The notes under the pieces are model-generated. The model saw nothing but the letters and a program-made list of their open reading frames with translations. It did no database searches and was not told the DNA's origin. A stretch of 64,000 nt of DNA from positions 480,893 to 544,892 of the forward strand of contig CAVSZC010000007.1 in NCBI GenBank assembly GCA_963732365.1, given 5' to 3'. This document shows, one piece after another, positions 27,742 to 36,250 of the stretch. Made by a program: the position numbers and the translations under genes. This DNA comes from SR-FBR-E99 sp963732365 (lineage in GTDB: Bacteria; Bacteroidota; Bacteroidia; Bacteroidales; VadinHA17). How positions within the stretch are numbered: position 1 is the stretch's first letter; every line of letters starts with the position of its first letter.

Positions 27742-28618
27742 GGATCCATTTGTACCATAAGTTCATTCCTTCTCCGGTCCTTGCCGAGACTGTAATGAAC
27801 TCAAGTTCAGGATTGACTGAACGGGCATGTTTCATGGCCTCTTCAACGCCGAAATCCACATATGGAAGAAGATCTGATTTATTAATGATACACAGATGTG
27901 AAGTCTGAAACATATAGGGATATTTCAGTGGTTTGTCTTCACCTTCCGTAACACTCATAACAACAACACGTTTGTTTTCACCAAGGTCAAACATAGCCGG
28001 ACAGACAAGGTTCCCGACATTTTCAATAAAAAGAACAGAATTAGTTTCTACATCCAGTTTTTTAAGTGCCGATTCAACCATATGTGCATCAAGGTGGCAT
28101 CCTGAGCCGGTATTTATCTGAATGGCAGGAGCGCCTGCTTTTTCTATCCTTTCTGCATCCAGAATTGTCTGCTGGTCTCCTTCAATTACATATATTTTTC
28201 CTGATCCGATCAAATGGCTGATGGTCTTCTCAAGGATAGTGGTCTTTCCAGATCCGGGAGAGCTTACCATATTAAGGCACAGGACCTTTCTTCCTTCAAA
28301 AAACCTGCGGTTCATTGCTGCAGTAATATTATTCCCTGCAAGAATGTCAACATTCAGATTGATTACTTTATGATGTGAATGGTTATGCTCGTGCTTATGT
28401 CCGTCGTCGTGAACATGGGAGTGTGAGTGAGAAACGCCATCATTATGCTCATGATGGTGCTCATGAGAATGTATGTGTCCATGATCATTTTCATGATCAT
28501 GCTTGTGATCATGCTTGTGATCATGATCATGTATATGGTCACTCTTGTGGTCGGGGTTATGATGCGGGTCATGGATCTCAAATCCCTCACTGTTTCCGCA
28601 TCCGCATGTTTCGCACAT
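27722..28618 (-). CDS. hypB: HypB, nickel-handling GTPase with long histidine-rich domain
   Basis: The 298-residue HypB has an N-terminal CETCGCG high-affinity nickel motif. Residues about 16-85 hold roughly 30 histidines (HDH, HEH, HSH pairs), as in nickel-storing HypB proteins. The GTPase part has SSPGSGKTT (P-loop), EGDQQT, the metal site GSGCHLDAHMV (Cys-His), ENVGNLVCP and NKSDLL. It delivers Ni to the large-subunit precursor together with HypA. It is the last gene of the hypFCDEAB operon, with 35 nt after hypA. Convergent overlap with the protease gene is 20 nt. Confidence 0.96.
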   Translation of the reverse strand: MCETCGCGNSEGFEIHDPHHNPDHKSDHIHDHDHKHDHKHDHENDHGHIHSHEHHHEHNDGVSHSHSHVHDDGHKHEHNHSHHKVINLNVDILAGNNITAAMNRRFFEGRKVLCLNMVSSPGSGKTTILEKTISHLIGSGKIYVIEGDQQTILDAERIEKAGAPAIQINTGSGCHLDAHMVESALKKLDVETNSVLFIENVGNLVCPAMFDLGENKRVVVMSVTEGEDKPLKYPYMFQTSHLCIINKSDLLPYVDFGVEEAMKHARSVNPELEFITVSARTGEGMNLWYKWILSQKVT

Positions 28619-28653
28619 ATCTATTTAGTGTTGGTTTTCCAGCTTTGTTTTTA

Positions 28654-28998
28654 TTAATCTTCAATTAGAAGTGATACAACCCTGAATTCATTTCCGCCTG
28701 ATATTTCAGCAGGGAAAGCGCCACATCGCGGACAAGTATCCATCCTGTAATTCATCTCAAAATCAGATTTGCAGTTAAGGCAATTCCCCCTGGCTTTTAT
28801 CTTTACAATATTCAGAGAGGTCTTTTCAAGCAGGGTGCCTTCTGTAAGTATCCTCAATGCAGATTCAAATGGTTCTGCTTCGACTCCGCTGATATTGCCT
28901 ACTTCAATAGTAATTTCAGTTATTGCCGTGGCATGGTTTAATCCCGCTTCTTTTTCTACAAGCTTAATTACTTCAGCAGCAAGTGATAATTCATGCAT
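28654..28998 (-). CDS. hypA: HypA nickel metallochaperone
   Basis: A longer frame exists to 29073, but the ATG at 28998 gives the invariant MHELSLA start whose Met-His-Glu N-terminus binds nickel. The 114-residue protein has a zinc ribbon of CLNCKSDFEMN and CPRCGA, and the conserved GNISGVEAEPFESAL segment. It works with HypB in Ni insertion. It starts 10 nt after hypE ends. Confidence 0.95.
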   Translation of the reverse strand: MHELSLAAEVIKLVEKEAGLNHATAITEITIEVGNISGVEAEPFESALRILTEGTLLEKTSLNIVKIKARGNCLNCKSDFEMNYRMDTCPRCGAFPAEISGGNEFRVVSLLIED

Positions 28999-29008
28999 GG
29001 TAAATGGC

Positions 29009-30028
29009 TTAACAAATTCTTGGCAACTGGTCTCCCGACAAAGAATCGATAAATCGTCTGCCTCCTGTGGCATTCTTCAGAACTACCTTACCGCGATGAT
29101 CTTTCACGACCCTGCCTATTATCGCACACTCTTTCCCCAATTCATTTCCCTTCAGAGTCTTCAATATATCATTCGCACTTCTCTCAGAAGCCACGATAAT
29201 CACTTTGCCCTCATTTGCCACATGAAGAGGATCGAACCCGAGTATTTCACACATTGCTTTAACACTGTCTCTCACGGGAAGTGCACTCTCTTCGATCTCT
29301 ATTCCAACCCCGGCTTTTACAGCAAGCTCATTTAAGACAGTGGCGACACCGCCTCGCGTGGGATCGCGCATGAATTTTACTTTTGATCCGGCAATGACAG
29401 AGCTGATCAGGTGATTAAGAGATGCACAGTCCGATTCAACAGTTGTCTTGAAATTAAATGACTCGCGTGCATTCATAACCGCCATCCCATGGTCGCCAAT
29501 CATGCCATTTATAATAATTACATCCCCTTCCTCAATGTTTTCTGCCTTGCTGATACTAAGCTTATCTTTCTGAATCCTACCAATTCCCGAAGTGTTAATG
29601 AAGAGTCTGTCGCACTTTCCCTTATTGACAACTTTTGTATCGCCCGTTACAATAAATACCCCGGCTTTTTTTGCTTCAGCCGCAAGTGATTCAGCTATCG
29701 TTTCAAGATCAGTTACCGGAAATCCTTCTTCAATGATGAACGAAACACTTAAGTAAGCCGGTTCCGCACCTGTGACGGCCAGGTCATTTACAGTACCGCA
29801 TACGGCAAGCTTACCTATGTTCCCGCCAGGGAAAAAGAGAGGATCAATTACAAATGAGTCTGTTGTAAAAGCTATCTCTTCCGAACCAGATTGAATGATG
29901 GCAGCATCGGTCTGATCATTTAAAATACTGTTAGTGAAATGTTTGATAAACACATTTTCTATCAGGTCGTGCATCATTTTGCCTCCGCTGCCATGACCGA
30001 GCATTATTTTATTCTCTGTCTTCTTCAT
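29009..30028 (-). CDS. hypE: HypE, cyanide-ligand carrier (carbamoyl dehydratase)
   Basis: The 339-residue HypE has the PurM-like ATP-binding fold (LGHGSGGKMMHDLI at the start, GTVNDLAVTGAEP, GDTKVV, MRDPTRGGVATVLNE). The C-terminal PRIC sequence carries the Cys that receives the carbamoyl group and holds thiocyanate. It makes the CN ligands of the active-site iron with HypF. Start and stop codons overlap by one base with hypD (30028), typical of tight coupling. Confidence 0.97.
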   Translation of the reverse strand: MKKTENKIMLGHGSGGKMMHDLIENVFIKHFTNSILNDQTDAAIIQSGSEEIAFTTDSFVIDPLFFPGGNIGKLAVCGTVNDLAVTGAEPAYLSVSFIIEEGFPVTDLETIAESLAAEAKKAGVFIVTGDTKVVNKGKCDRLFINTSGIGRIQKDKLSISKAENIEEGDVIIINGMIGDHGMAVMNARESFNFKTTVESDCASLNHLISSVIAGSKVKFMRDPTRGGVATVLNELAVKAGVGIEIEESALPVRDSVKAMCEILGFDPLHVANEGKVIIVASERSANDILKTLKGNELGKECAIIGRVVKDHRGKVVLKNATGGRRFIDSLSGDQLPRIC

Positions 30029-31116
30029 CAGCGGTACTTATAATAGGTTGCGCATGTTCCCTCGCCCGAAACCATACATGCCCCGACAGGATCTGTCGGA
30101 GTACATTTTTTTGCAAACAGAGGGCAATCTGTAGGTTTCTTTAATCCTCTTAGGATAATTCCGCATATGCATCCCTTCGGCTCAGTTGATTCGGGAACAT
30201 CAATCCTGAAATGCTTTTCAGCATCATGCGCAGAATATTTTTCAACGATTTCCATGCCGCTTTTCGGTATCATCCCAAGACCCCGCCAATGGTCGTCCCT
30301 GAATTCAAATACATCCTTCAGAACCTTTTGCGCCATAAGGTTACCTGCAGGATTAACAACCCTGTGATACTGTACTTCAACCTTTGGAGTTCCTGATTCA
30401 ATCTGTTCTGTAAGCATCAGAACTGCCTGCATCATATCCGCGGGTTCAAATCCTGAAACGACAACACCTAGCCTGTGCACCAAAGCCAGGTCCTTGTATA
30501 TCGATATTCCTGTTATTGCACTCACATGCCCGGGAGCAATAAACCCGTCTATTTTAATACCTTCCTTAACAAGGGCTTCCATAACAGGAGGCATAATCTT
30601 ATGTCCGCTCAGGACAAAAAAGTTATTTATATTCTCTTCATGAGCTTTAATTATTGCAGCAGCCGTTGCCGGAGCAGTTGTTTCAAATCCTATCCCGAGA
30701 AAGACTATGCTCTTTTCCGGGTTTTGCCTGGCAATTTCAAGCGATTCAAGAACTGAATATATTATTCTTATATCGCTTCCTGCCGCTCTCTCTTTCTCAA
30801 GTGAGGTTGATGAGCCCGGGACCCTCATAAGGTCCCCGTAAGTTGTAATAATTACTCCTGGGATCCTGCTGTATGACATGGCAGTGTCAATAAAATGCTG
30901 GCTTGAAACGCATACCGGACAGCCGGGACCAGAGACAAGGCTGATTGAAGGAGGAAGAAGTGAATTGAGTCCGAATCGATGAATTGCCATAGTATGTCCG
31001 CCACATACCTCCATCAGGACAATCTCTTTTTTTGAAATTGACTTAAGTCGTTCTGCCAATGAGAGGATCAGATCCTTATTCCTGTATTCATCAACATACT
31101 TCATAAACAGATTCAA
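30028..31116 (-). CDS. hypD: HypD, Fe(CN)2CO assembly scaffold
   Basis: The 362-residue HypD has VCGGHTMAIHRFG (catalytic Cys and His), SGPGCPVCVSS, GFETTAPATAA, SGHKIMPPVMEAL and GFIAPGHVSAI. The C-terminal cysteines (CICG, DCPLFAKKCTP, GACMVSGEGTC) hold a 4Fe-4S cluster. It forms the Fe(CN)2CO unit together with HypC and HypE. The ATG overlaps the hypC stop by 4 nt. Confidence 0.97.
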   Translation of the reverse strand: MNLFMKYVDEYRNKDLILSLAERLKSISKKEIVLMEVCGGHTMAIHRFGLNSLLPPSISLVSGPGCPVCVSSQHFIDTAMSYSRIPGVIITTYGDLMRVPGSSTSLEKERAAGSDIRIIYSVLESLEIARQNPEKSIVFLGIGFETTAPATAAAIIKAHEENINNFFVLSGHKIMPPVMEALVKEGIKIDGFIAPGHVSAITGISIYKDLALVHRLGVVVSGFEPADMMQAVLMLTEQIESGTPKVEVQYHRVVNPAGNLMAQKVLKDVFEFRDDHWRGLGMIPKSGMEIVEKYSAHDAEKHFRIDVPESTEPKGCICGIILRGLKKPTDCPLFAKKCTPTDPVGACMVSGEGTCATYYKYR

Positions 31117-31337
31117 TGATGACTGTTCCGTTCAATTTCATTTAACAGGCGAAGAGTTTCAGCAGCTTCATCTGCATCTACCTTTTCGATTGCAAATCCG
31201 GCATGCAGCATTATGAAGTCACCGGGCCTGACATCATCTAAAAGAAGAAGGCTGGCGGTATACTCAACATCTTCGATTGAGACCTTTGCACTTGCTCCAT
31301 CGACACTTAATACTTTTGCAGGAATGGCTAAACACAT
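31113..31337 (-). CDS. hypC: HypC chaperone
   Basis: The 74-residue HypC starts with the invariant MCLAIPAKVL (Cys2 binds the iron unit). It has the GDFIMLHAGFAIEKVD motif. It shuttles the iron centre between HypD and the large subunit. It overlaps the hypF 3' end by 10 nt and the hypD 5' end by 4 nt. Confidence 0.97.
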   Translation of the reverse strand: MCLAIPAKVLSVDGASAKVSIEDVEYTASLLLLDDVRPGDFIMLHAGFAIEKVDADEAAETLRLLNEIERNSHH

Positions 31338-33610
31338 TTCAATTCTCTTCTTTTTGATGCTACAGCTAACTGCCCAAGCGCAATTCCGCCATCGTTCGTT
31401 GGCACTGAAGCATGTGAATAAACTTCAAAACTATTCTTTCGAAGCAGTTCAATCGTTCCGGTTAAAAGATACTTATTCTGAAAAACACCTCCCGACAGTA
31501 CTACTTTGTTAATGCCCTCCTTTGAACGGATAGCACTGACAGTATCAAAAATAGTCAATATTATCGTGTTATGCAGTTTAGTTGCAATTGTCACTTTATC
31601 AACGTTATTAAGTATGTCATTAATGATCTCGCGCATAGTTCCGTCAAACCCTATCGTCTCGCCCAGGCTGAAGCTGTAGCTTCCGGATATGTCGCTCTGA
31701 ACAAGTGATTCGAGGCGCATCGGCCCTTCTGCCTGAAACGTTGCCACCTGTACAATATCAAGCAGAGAAGCTACTGCATCAAAGAGCCTGCCTGCCCCGG
31801 ATGTAAGCGGGCAATTGATTTTTCTGTCGATCATTTTGAGGATCATCTCAATTTTTTCACCATCGATCTTGCGCAGCAGAGGAATATCAAGCTTAAGAAA
31901 ATCTCTGCCATATACTTTATATAACCTCGACACAGCTATCCTCCAGGGCTCCTCTGTAGCAGAGTCGCCGCCAGGCAAGGGGATATACTCAAAATGAGTA
32001 ATTCTTTTGAAATCATTCAGATCACATATTAAGAATTCACTTCCCCATATATTCCCGTCAGTACCGTATCCCGTCCCGTCAAAGGAAACGCCTATGACTT
32101 TCTCATCCAGCCTGTGCTCTGTCATGCACGATGCAATGTGCGCATGATGATGCTGAACCATAACAGCGGGAAATGTACCGAAACTAAGGCCTGTGCGGGT
32201 TGAAATATAATCAGGGTGCATATCTGTTGCGAGCAGAGAGGGTTTTATCCTGAACAGTTTTATGAATTGTGCGATACTCATCTCGTAAAACAGTGTTGCC
32301 TCAACAGACTGCAGATCTCCGATATGCTGGCTAAGAAATGCTTTTTCTCCCTTGCCGAGACAAAAGCAGTTTGTGAGTTCAGCTCCAAAAGCAACTATAC
32401 CATCCATATTCATGCTGGTCCTTACCGGCGCAGGAGCATACCCTCGCGACCGCCTTAAAAGCCTCTCTTTTCCATCGCTGATCCTCACTACTGAATCATC
32501 AGTCCTGTTAAATATTTCGCGGTTGTGAAGAACTATAGCATCTATTAAGGATGAGAATTTGGCCTTTGCTTCTCCATTATCAATAAGTATAGGTTCATTG
32601 CTGAAGTTTCCGCTTGTAAGCACTATTGCATCTGTTTCCAGCCGTTTGAACAGCATGTAATGAAAAGGCATATAGGGAAGCATAACCCCTGCCAGATTAA
32701 GACCTGACGTCAGATTCTCGGGAAGGATGGGATGAACAGTTCTTCCTTTTTTCCTGAGTAATACAATTGGCCTCTTCCATGAAAGAAGTGATTTCTCTTC
32801 AATGGCATTTATTTCGGTATATTGTTTCAGGCTTTCAATATCCCTGAACATAACTGCAAAAGGTTTGCCGTCACGTCTCTTCAGGCAGCGCAATTTCTCT
32901 ATTGCTTCTGCATTAAAAGCATCGCAGGCAAGGTGCATTCCTCCCAGACCTTTAAGAAGCACAATCCCCCCTGTTTTGATGATTCGGGAGACATGATCTA
33001 AAATATTTTCAATGTCATTACTGATTGCTATCCCCTTAAGGTTAAGTTCATATTGAGGTCCGCAATCATTGCATGCTACCGGCTGGGCATGAAACCTTCT
33101 GTCTGTAATGGTCTCATACTCATGCCTGCAAACCGGGCACATCTCAAATGATTTCATTGTTGTTCTTGCCCTGTCATAAGGAAGGTCTTCAATTATGGTA
33201 AACCTTGGGCCGCAGTTGGTGCAATTTACAAATGCATAATCCTTACGGTTCCTCTGCTTTTCAATATCAAGAAGACATTCATCGCATACTGCAATATCAG
33301 GACTTATTTCAGTGATCTCATCAGAGACATTGTGGCTTTCAAGAATATTAAATTCTGTGAAATATTCTGTTTTTGTTTCAGTAACCGAAATATTTTCGAT
33401 CATGGCTGCTGGAGGAGCATCCTCACTGAGGGAAGTGATGAAACTGTTTATGTTATGAACTGACCCTGTGACCTTGATCTTTACATTCTCGTTTGTATTT
33501 TGTACCCATCCGGTCAGTCCGAATCTGCTGGCGATCCTGAAAACGAATGGTCGGAATCCAACCCCCTGCACAAGCCCTGTGACTAATATTTTAACTGATC
33601 TTTCGCTCAA
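31328..33610 (-). CDS. hypF: HypF carbamoyltransferase
   Basis: This enzyme of about 760 residues makes the thiocarbamate precursor of cyanide from carbamoyl phosphate and transfers it to HypE. Its domains are an N-terminal acylphosphatase domain (VTGLVQGVGFRPFVFRIA), two zinc-finger cysteine pairs (VCDECLLDIEKQ, NCTNCGPR, CPVCRHEYE, CNDCGPQ), a YrdC-like domain (LLKGLGGMHLACDA) and a C-terminal Kae1-like domain (VQHHHAHIASCMTEH, GVSFDGTGYG, LSGGVFQNK). The frame is open to 33706 without an ATG. The TTG at 33610 is the best start, about 8 codons before the acylphosphatase domain. It is the first gene of the hyp operon. Confidence 0.95.
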   Translation of the reverse strand: MSERSVKILVTGLVQGVGFRPFVFRIASRFGLTGWVQNTNENVKIKVTGSVHNINSFITSLSEDAPPAAMIENISVTETKTEYFTEFNILESHNVSDEITEISPDIAVCDECLLDIEKQRNRKDYAFVNCTNCGPRFTIIEDLPYDRARTTMKSFEMCPVCRHEYETITDRRFHAQPVACNDCGPQYELNLKGIAISNDIENILDHVSRIIKTGGIVLLKGLGGMHLACDAFNAEAIEKLRCLKRRDGKPFAVMFRDIESLKQYTEINAIEEKSLLSWKRPIVLLRKKGRTVHPILPENLTSGLNLAGVMLPYMPFHYMLFKRLETDAIVLTSGNFSNEPILIDNGEAKAKFSSLIDAIVLHNREIFNRTDDSVVRISDGKERLLRRSRGYAPAPVRTSMNMDGIVAFGAELTNCFCLGKGEKAFLSQHIGDLQSVEATLFYEMSIAQFIKLFRIKPSLLATDMHPDYISTRTGLSFGTFPAVMVQHHHAHIASCMTEHRLDEKVIGVSFDGTGYGTDGNIWGSEFLICDLNDFKRITHFEYIPLPGGDSATEEPWRIAVSRLYKVYGRDFLKLDIPLLRKIDGEKIEMILKMIDRKINCPLTSGAGRLFDAVASLLDIVQVATFQAEGPMRLESLVQSDISGSYSFSLGETIGFDGTMREIINDILNNVDKVTIATKLHNTIILTIFDTVSAIRSKEGINKVVLSGGVFQNKYLLTGTIELLRKNSFEVYSHASVPTNDGGIALGQLAVASKRRELKCV

Positions 33611-33707
33611 GCTGCAAACATTACAAATGGTATTAATAAATGTAAATGTATGTATATTTTTATTTGCAGAAGCCGGCAAAACGGCAGTGAGAGCATTCGC
33701 TCCCACT

Positions 33708-33748
33708 GAAAAAAAGAAGTGTTATAAAGTAACTAATTATAACACTTT
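33708..33748 (-). terminator. terminator between acs and hypF
   Basis: AAGTGTTATA pairs with TATAACACTT (33717-33747). On the minus strand it is followed by CTTTTTTT. It lies 72 nt after the acs stop and about 100 nt before hypF. A second hairpin, CAGTGAGAGC-ATTC-GCTCCCACTG, sits beside it at 33685-33708. Together they suggest that the hyp operon has its own promoter. Confidence 0.75.
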
Positions 33749-33819
33749 TAATGTTCACTGGATTAATTGCTTAACCAGTAAATCTCTTCTGTCTGAATTC
33801 GAAATTACCCTCGGAATGT

Positions 33820-35706
33820 CTATTCCTCAAGCGTGCTGAGGTCTCCCTCTGGCAGGCCCAAAGCTCTCGCCTTCAGGACTCTTCTCATAATCTTTCCGCT
33901 ACGCGTTTTTGGAAGCTGGTCGAGAAAAGTAATCTCCTCCGGCCTTGCAATAGGACCCATATGGGTTGTAACATGATCCTTGAGTTCATTCTCAAGCTCC
34001 TTGCTTCCTGAAAATCCTTTTCTCAGCACGCCGAACACATGAATGCAGTTACCCTTTACAGGATGCGGTAATGCAATGGCAGCTGACTCAGCGATTGAGG
34101 GATGACTTATCATAATACTCTCTATTTCGGCAGACCCCAAACGGTATCCGCTTACTTTGATTACATCATCCTTTCGGCCAATTATCCAGAAGTAACCGTC
34201 CTCATCCATTTTGGCAGAATCACCTGTAAGATACCATCCTTGCTTCTTGTACTTTTCCCAGTAAGTATCGATAAATCGCTGATCATCCTTGTAGACGCCG
34301 GCCGTCATTCCGGGCCACGGTGACTTTATTACAAGCGTTCCCTCTTCTCCGGGTTTAACCTCATTCCCGTCATCATCAACCACAGCAACCTCATTTCCGA
34401 AGAAAGGTTTCGTTGCTGATCCGGGCTTCAAGGGAGTAACAGGGAGAGGGCTTATGATAAAACCGCCTGTTTCAGTCTGCCACCAGGTATCCATTATTGG
34501 ACACTTGCCGTTTCCAATAACTTCATGATACCATCGCCAGGCTTCAGGGTTTATTGGCTCGCCAACAGATCCCAGAAGCCTGAGCGAGCTAAGATCATTT
34601 CTTTTTGGCCAGGAGTCGCCAAACCTCATTAATCCTCTTATGGCAGTCGGAGAAGTATATAATATATTGACGCCGAACTTATCTACCATTTTCCACCACC
34701 GGTCAGGATAGGGATAAGTTGGTGCACCTTCATACATAATTATGGTGGCTGCATTTATAAGGGCGCCGTAAACTATATAGCTGTGACCCGTAATCCAGCC
34801 TGGATCTGCTGCGCACCAGTACCTGTCTTCAGGTTTTATATCAAAGACCATACGGTGTGTCGTAGATGTATAAACACTGTACCCGCCATGAGTGTGTACA
34901 AGGGCCTTCGGTTTTCCGGTTGATCCGGAAGTGTAAAGAAGGAACAGCATATCATTGGCATCCAATATTTCTGTTTCGCACTTATAGGATGTAATGGGCA
35001 GCCCTTTAAGTTCATGGTACCAGTAGTCCCTTCCGTTTTCCATATAGACTTCGGTGTTGGTCCTTTTAATCGTTAAACAGATCTCCATGGTTGGAGACAG
35101 TTCCATTGCCTTGTTTACAACCGACTTAAGCTCTACGACTTTACCACGTCTGAACCCACCGTCTGCAGTTATTACAACCCTGCTGTTTGCGTCATTAATC
35201 CTGTCGGCAAGCGCTTCATGGCTGAACCCGCCATACACTACACTGTGGACTGCGCCAATTTTTGCACAGGCAAGCATTGCAAAGATCTGCTCAGGTATCT
35301 GTGGCAAATAAATAGTTACCACATCGCCCTTCTTTACCCCCATGCTTCTGAGTATACATGCAAACTGCGAAACCTCACGATTTAATGAATGATAGGAAAA
35401 TGTTCTAACATCACCGGGCTCACCTTCCCAGATCAGGGCAAGCTTATTTCGTACTGATGTAAGCTGGTGCCTGTCAAGGGCATTATAAATAATATTTGTT
35501 TTTGCACCGGTAAACCACTTATAAAAAGGCGGATTTGAATCATCCAGAACCTTATCCCATTTCTTGTGCCAGTAAAGGTTCTCAGCCTGCTCTGACCAGA
35601 ATTGCTCACGGTTCTCAACTGAATATTTATAAAGAAGATCATATTCCTTGACCGTAGCATTTTCGACGATGTCGTTTGATGGGTAATAATACTTTTCTCC
35701 GTTCAT
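33820..35706 (-). CDS. acs: acetyl-CoA synthetase (AMP-forming)
   Basis: A full-length acyl-adenylate enzyme, about 628 aa from the ATG at 35706 (MNGEKYYYPSN); a GTG at 35733 would add 9 residues. It has the P-loop LLYTSGSTGKPKALVHTHGG, the WWQTETGG motif, the TGDSAKMDEDGYFWIIGR hinge region with DDVIKVSGYRLG, and the C-terminal acetylation site PKTRSGKIMRR. It activates acetate with ATP and CoA in the cytoplasm. It lies upstream of hypF on the same strand but is separated by a terminator. Confidence 0.95.
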   Translation of the reverse strand: MNGEKYYYPSNDIVENATVKEYDLLYKYSVENREQFWSEQAENLYWHKKWDKVLDDSNPPFYKWFTGAKTNIIYNALDRHQLTSVRNKLALIWEGEPGDVRTFSYHSLNREVSQFACILRSMGVKKGDVVTIYLPQIPEQIFAMLACAKIGAVHSVVYGGFSHEALADRINDANSRVVITADGGFRRGKVVELKSVVNKAMELSPTMEICLTIKRTNTEVYMENGRDYWYHELKGLPITSYKCETEILDANDMLFLLYTSGSTGKPKALVHTHGGYSVYTSTTHRMVFDIKPEDRYWCAADPGWITGHSYIVYGALINAATIIMYEGAPTYPYPDRWWKMVDKFGVNILYTSPTAIRGLMRFGDSWPKRNDLSSLRLLGSVGEPINPEAWRWYHEVIGNGKCPIMDTWWQTETGGFIISPLPVTPLKPGSATKPFFGNEVAVVDDDGNEVKPGEEGTLVIKSPWPGMTAGVYKDDQRFIDTYWEKYKKQGWYLTGDSAKMDEDGYFWIIGRKDDVIKVSGYRLGSAEIESIMISHPSIAESAAIALPHPVKGNCIHVFGVLRKGFSGSKELENELKDHVTTHMGPIARPEEITFLDQLPKTRSGKIMRRVLKARALGLPEGDLSTLEE

Positions 35707-35944
35707 TGGTTTCGGTTTTTGGTTAACAGTCACAGAAAATAAAGCTTATTGACAATTATTAAGATACTCTAATGATTTCATAAACAGAAATATCGGAGAA
35801 TTGTTCACCGGAAATGAGGATTATTGGGATGGAGCCGGAGCCTGCTTGGAATTAAGCGACTCTAATCGCAGTTTGGGACGAAAAATGTTCAGGTTTGCAT
35901 TTAAAGTCGATAAGCGACTAAGAAGAGGAACCCTGTTTGTCGCC

Positions 35945-36126
35945 CTGTCAAAAAGCTCTGACAGGCCACCCCCATGGGGTTAAAGATCTAATTCTTACCT
36001 CAATTCTACAAACAGTAAGCTCCTACGGAGCTGGCAGCCGCATAGTGGCTTACTGTTTGTAGCAATAATGGTCATTATCATTTATCAGGTCCTCCAGTTG
36101 TCGGGCAGGCAAACAAAAGTTGCAAC
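35945..36126. repeat. 182-nt direct repeat, left copy (A)
   Basis: Nearly the same sequence as 38826-39007, also 182 nt, with roughly 20 differences. It is built of nested hairpins: CTGTCA...TGACAG, CCCC-AT-GGGG, and a 14-bp arm pair CTACAAACAGTAAG / CTTACTGTTTGTAG that encloses GCTCC-TAC-GGAGC. It ends TCGGGCAGGCAAACAAAAGTTGCAACC-like, the 3' module of the other dispersed repeats. It lies 125 nt upstream of the arylsulfatase ATG, between acs and the sulfatase. The rest of the 35734-36250 gap holds no gene that I can support. Confidence 0.88.
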
Positions 36127-36250
36127 CTACTCAACTTCATTTTCCACTAAATGTTTTTAATTCGGGAAATTATTTTTAAAAAATTTATATTTTAGTACCT
36201 AGGTTGTTACTATCGATAATTTTTCGAATGATTATTAATAATTCTAAATT

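Noticed and set aside
28363..28590. Ile/Met/Thr-rich ORFs opposite and within the hypB His block
   Set aside because: These are other frames of the repetitive His-coding DNA; HypB is clearly the real gene.
28380..28590. CRISPR-like periodic ATGATCATG repeats
   Set aside because: They lie within the hypB coding region, with no spacers and no cas genes.
28999..29073. N-terminal extension of HypA
   Set aside because: HypA needs a free MHE N-terminus for nickel binding, so ATG 28998 is the start.
35801..35983. 60-codon ORF between acs and the sulfatase
   Set aside because: It runs into the direct repeat, has no homology pattern and no promoter or plausible start.
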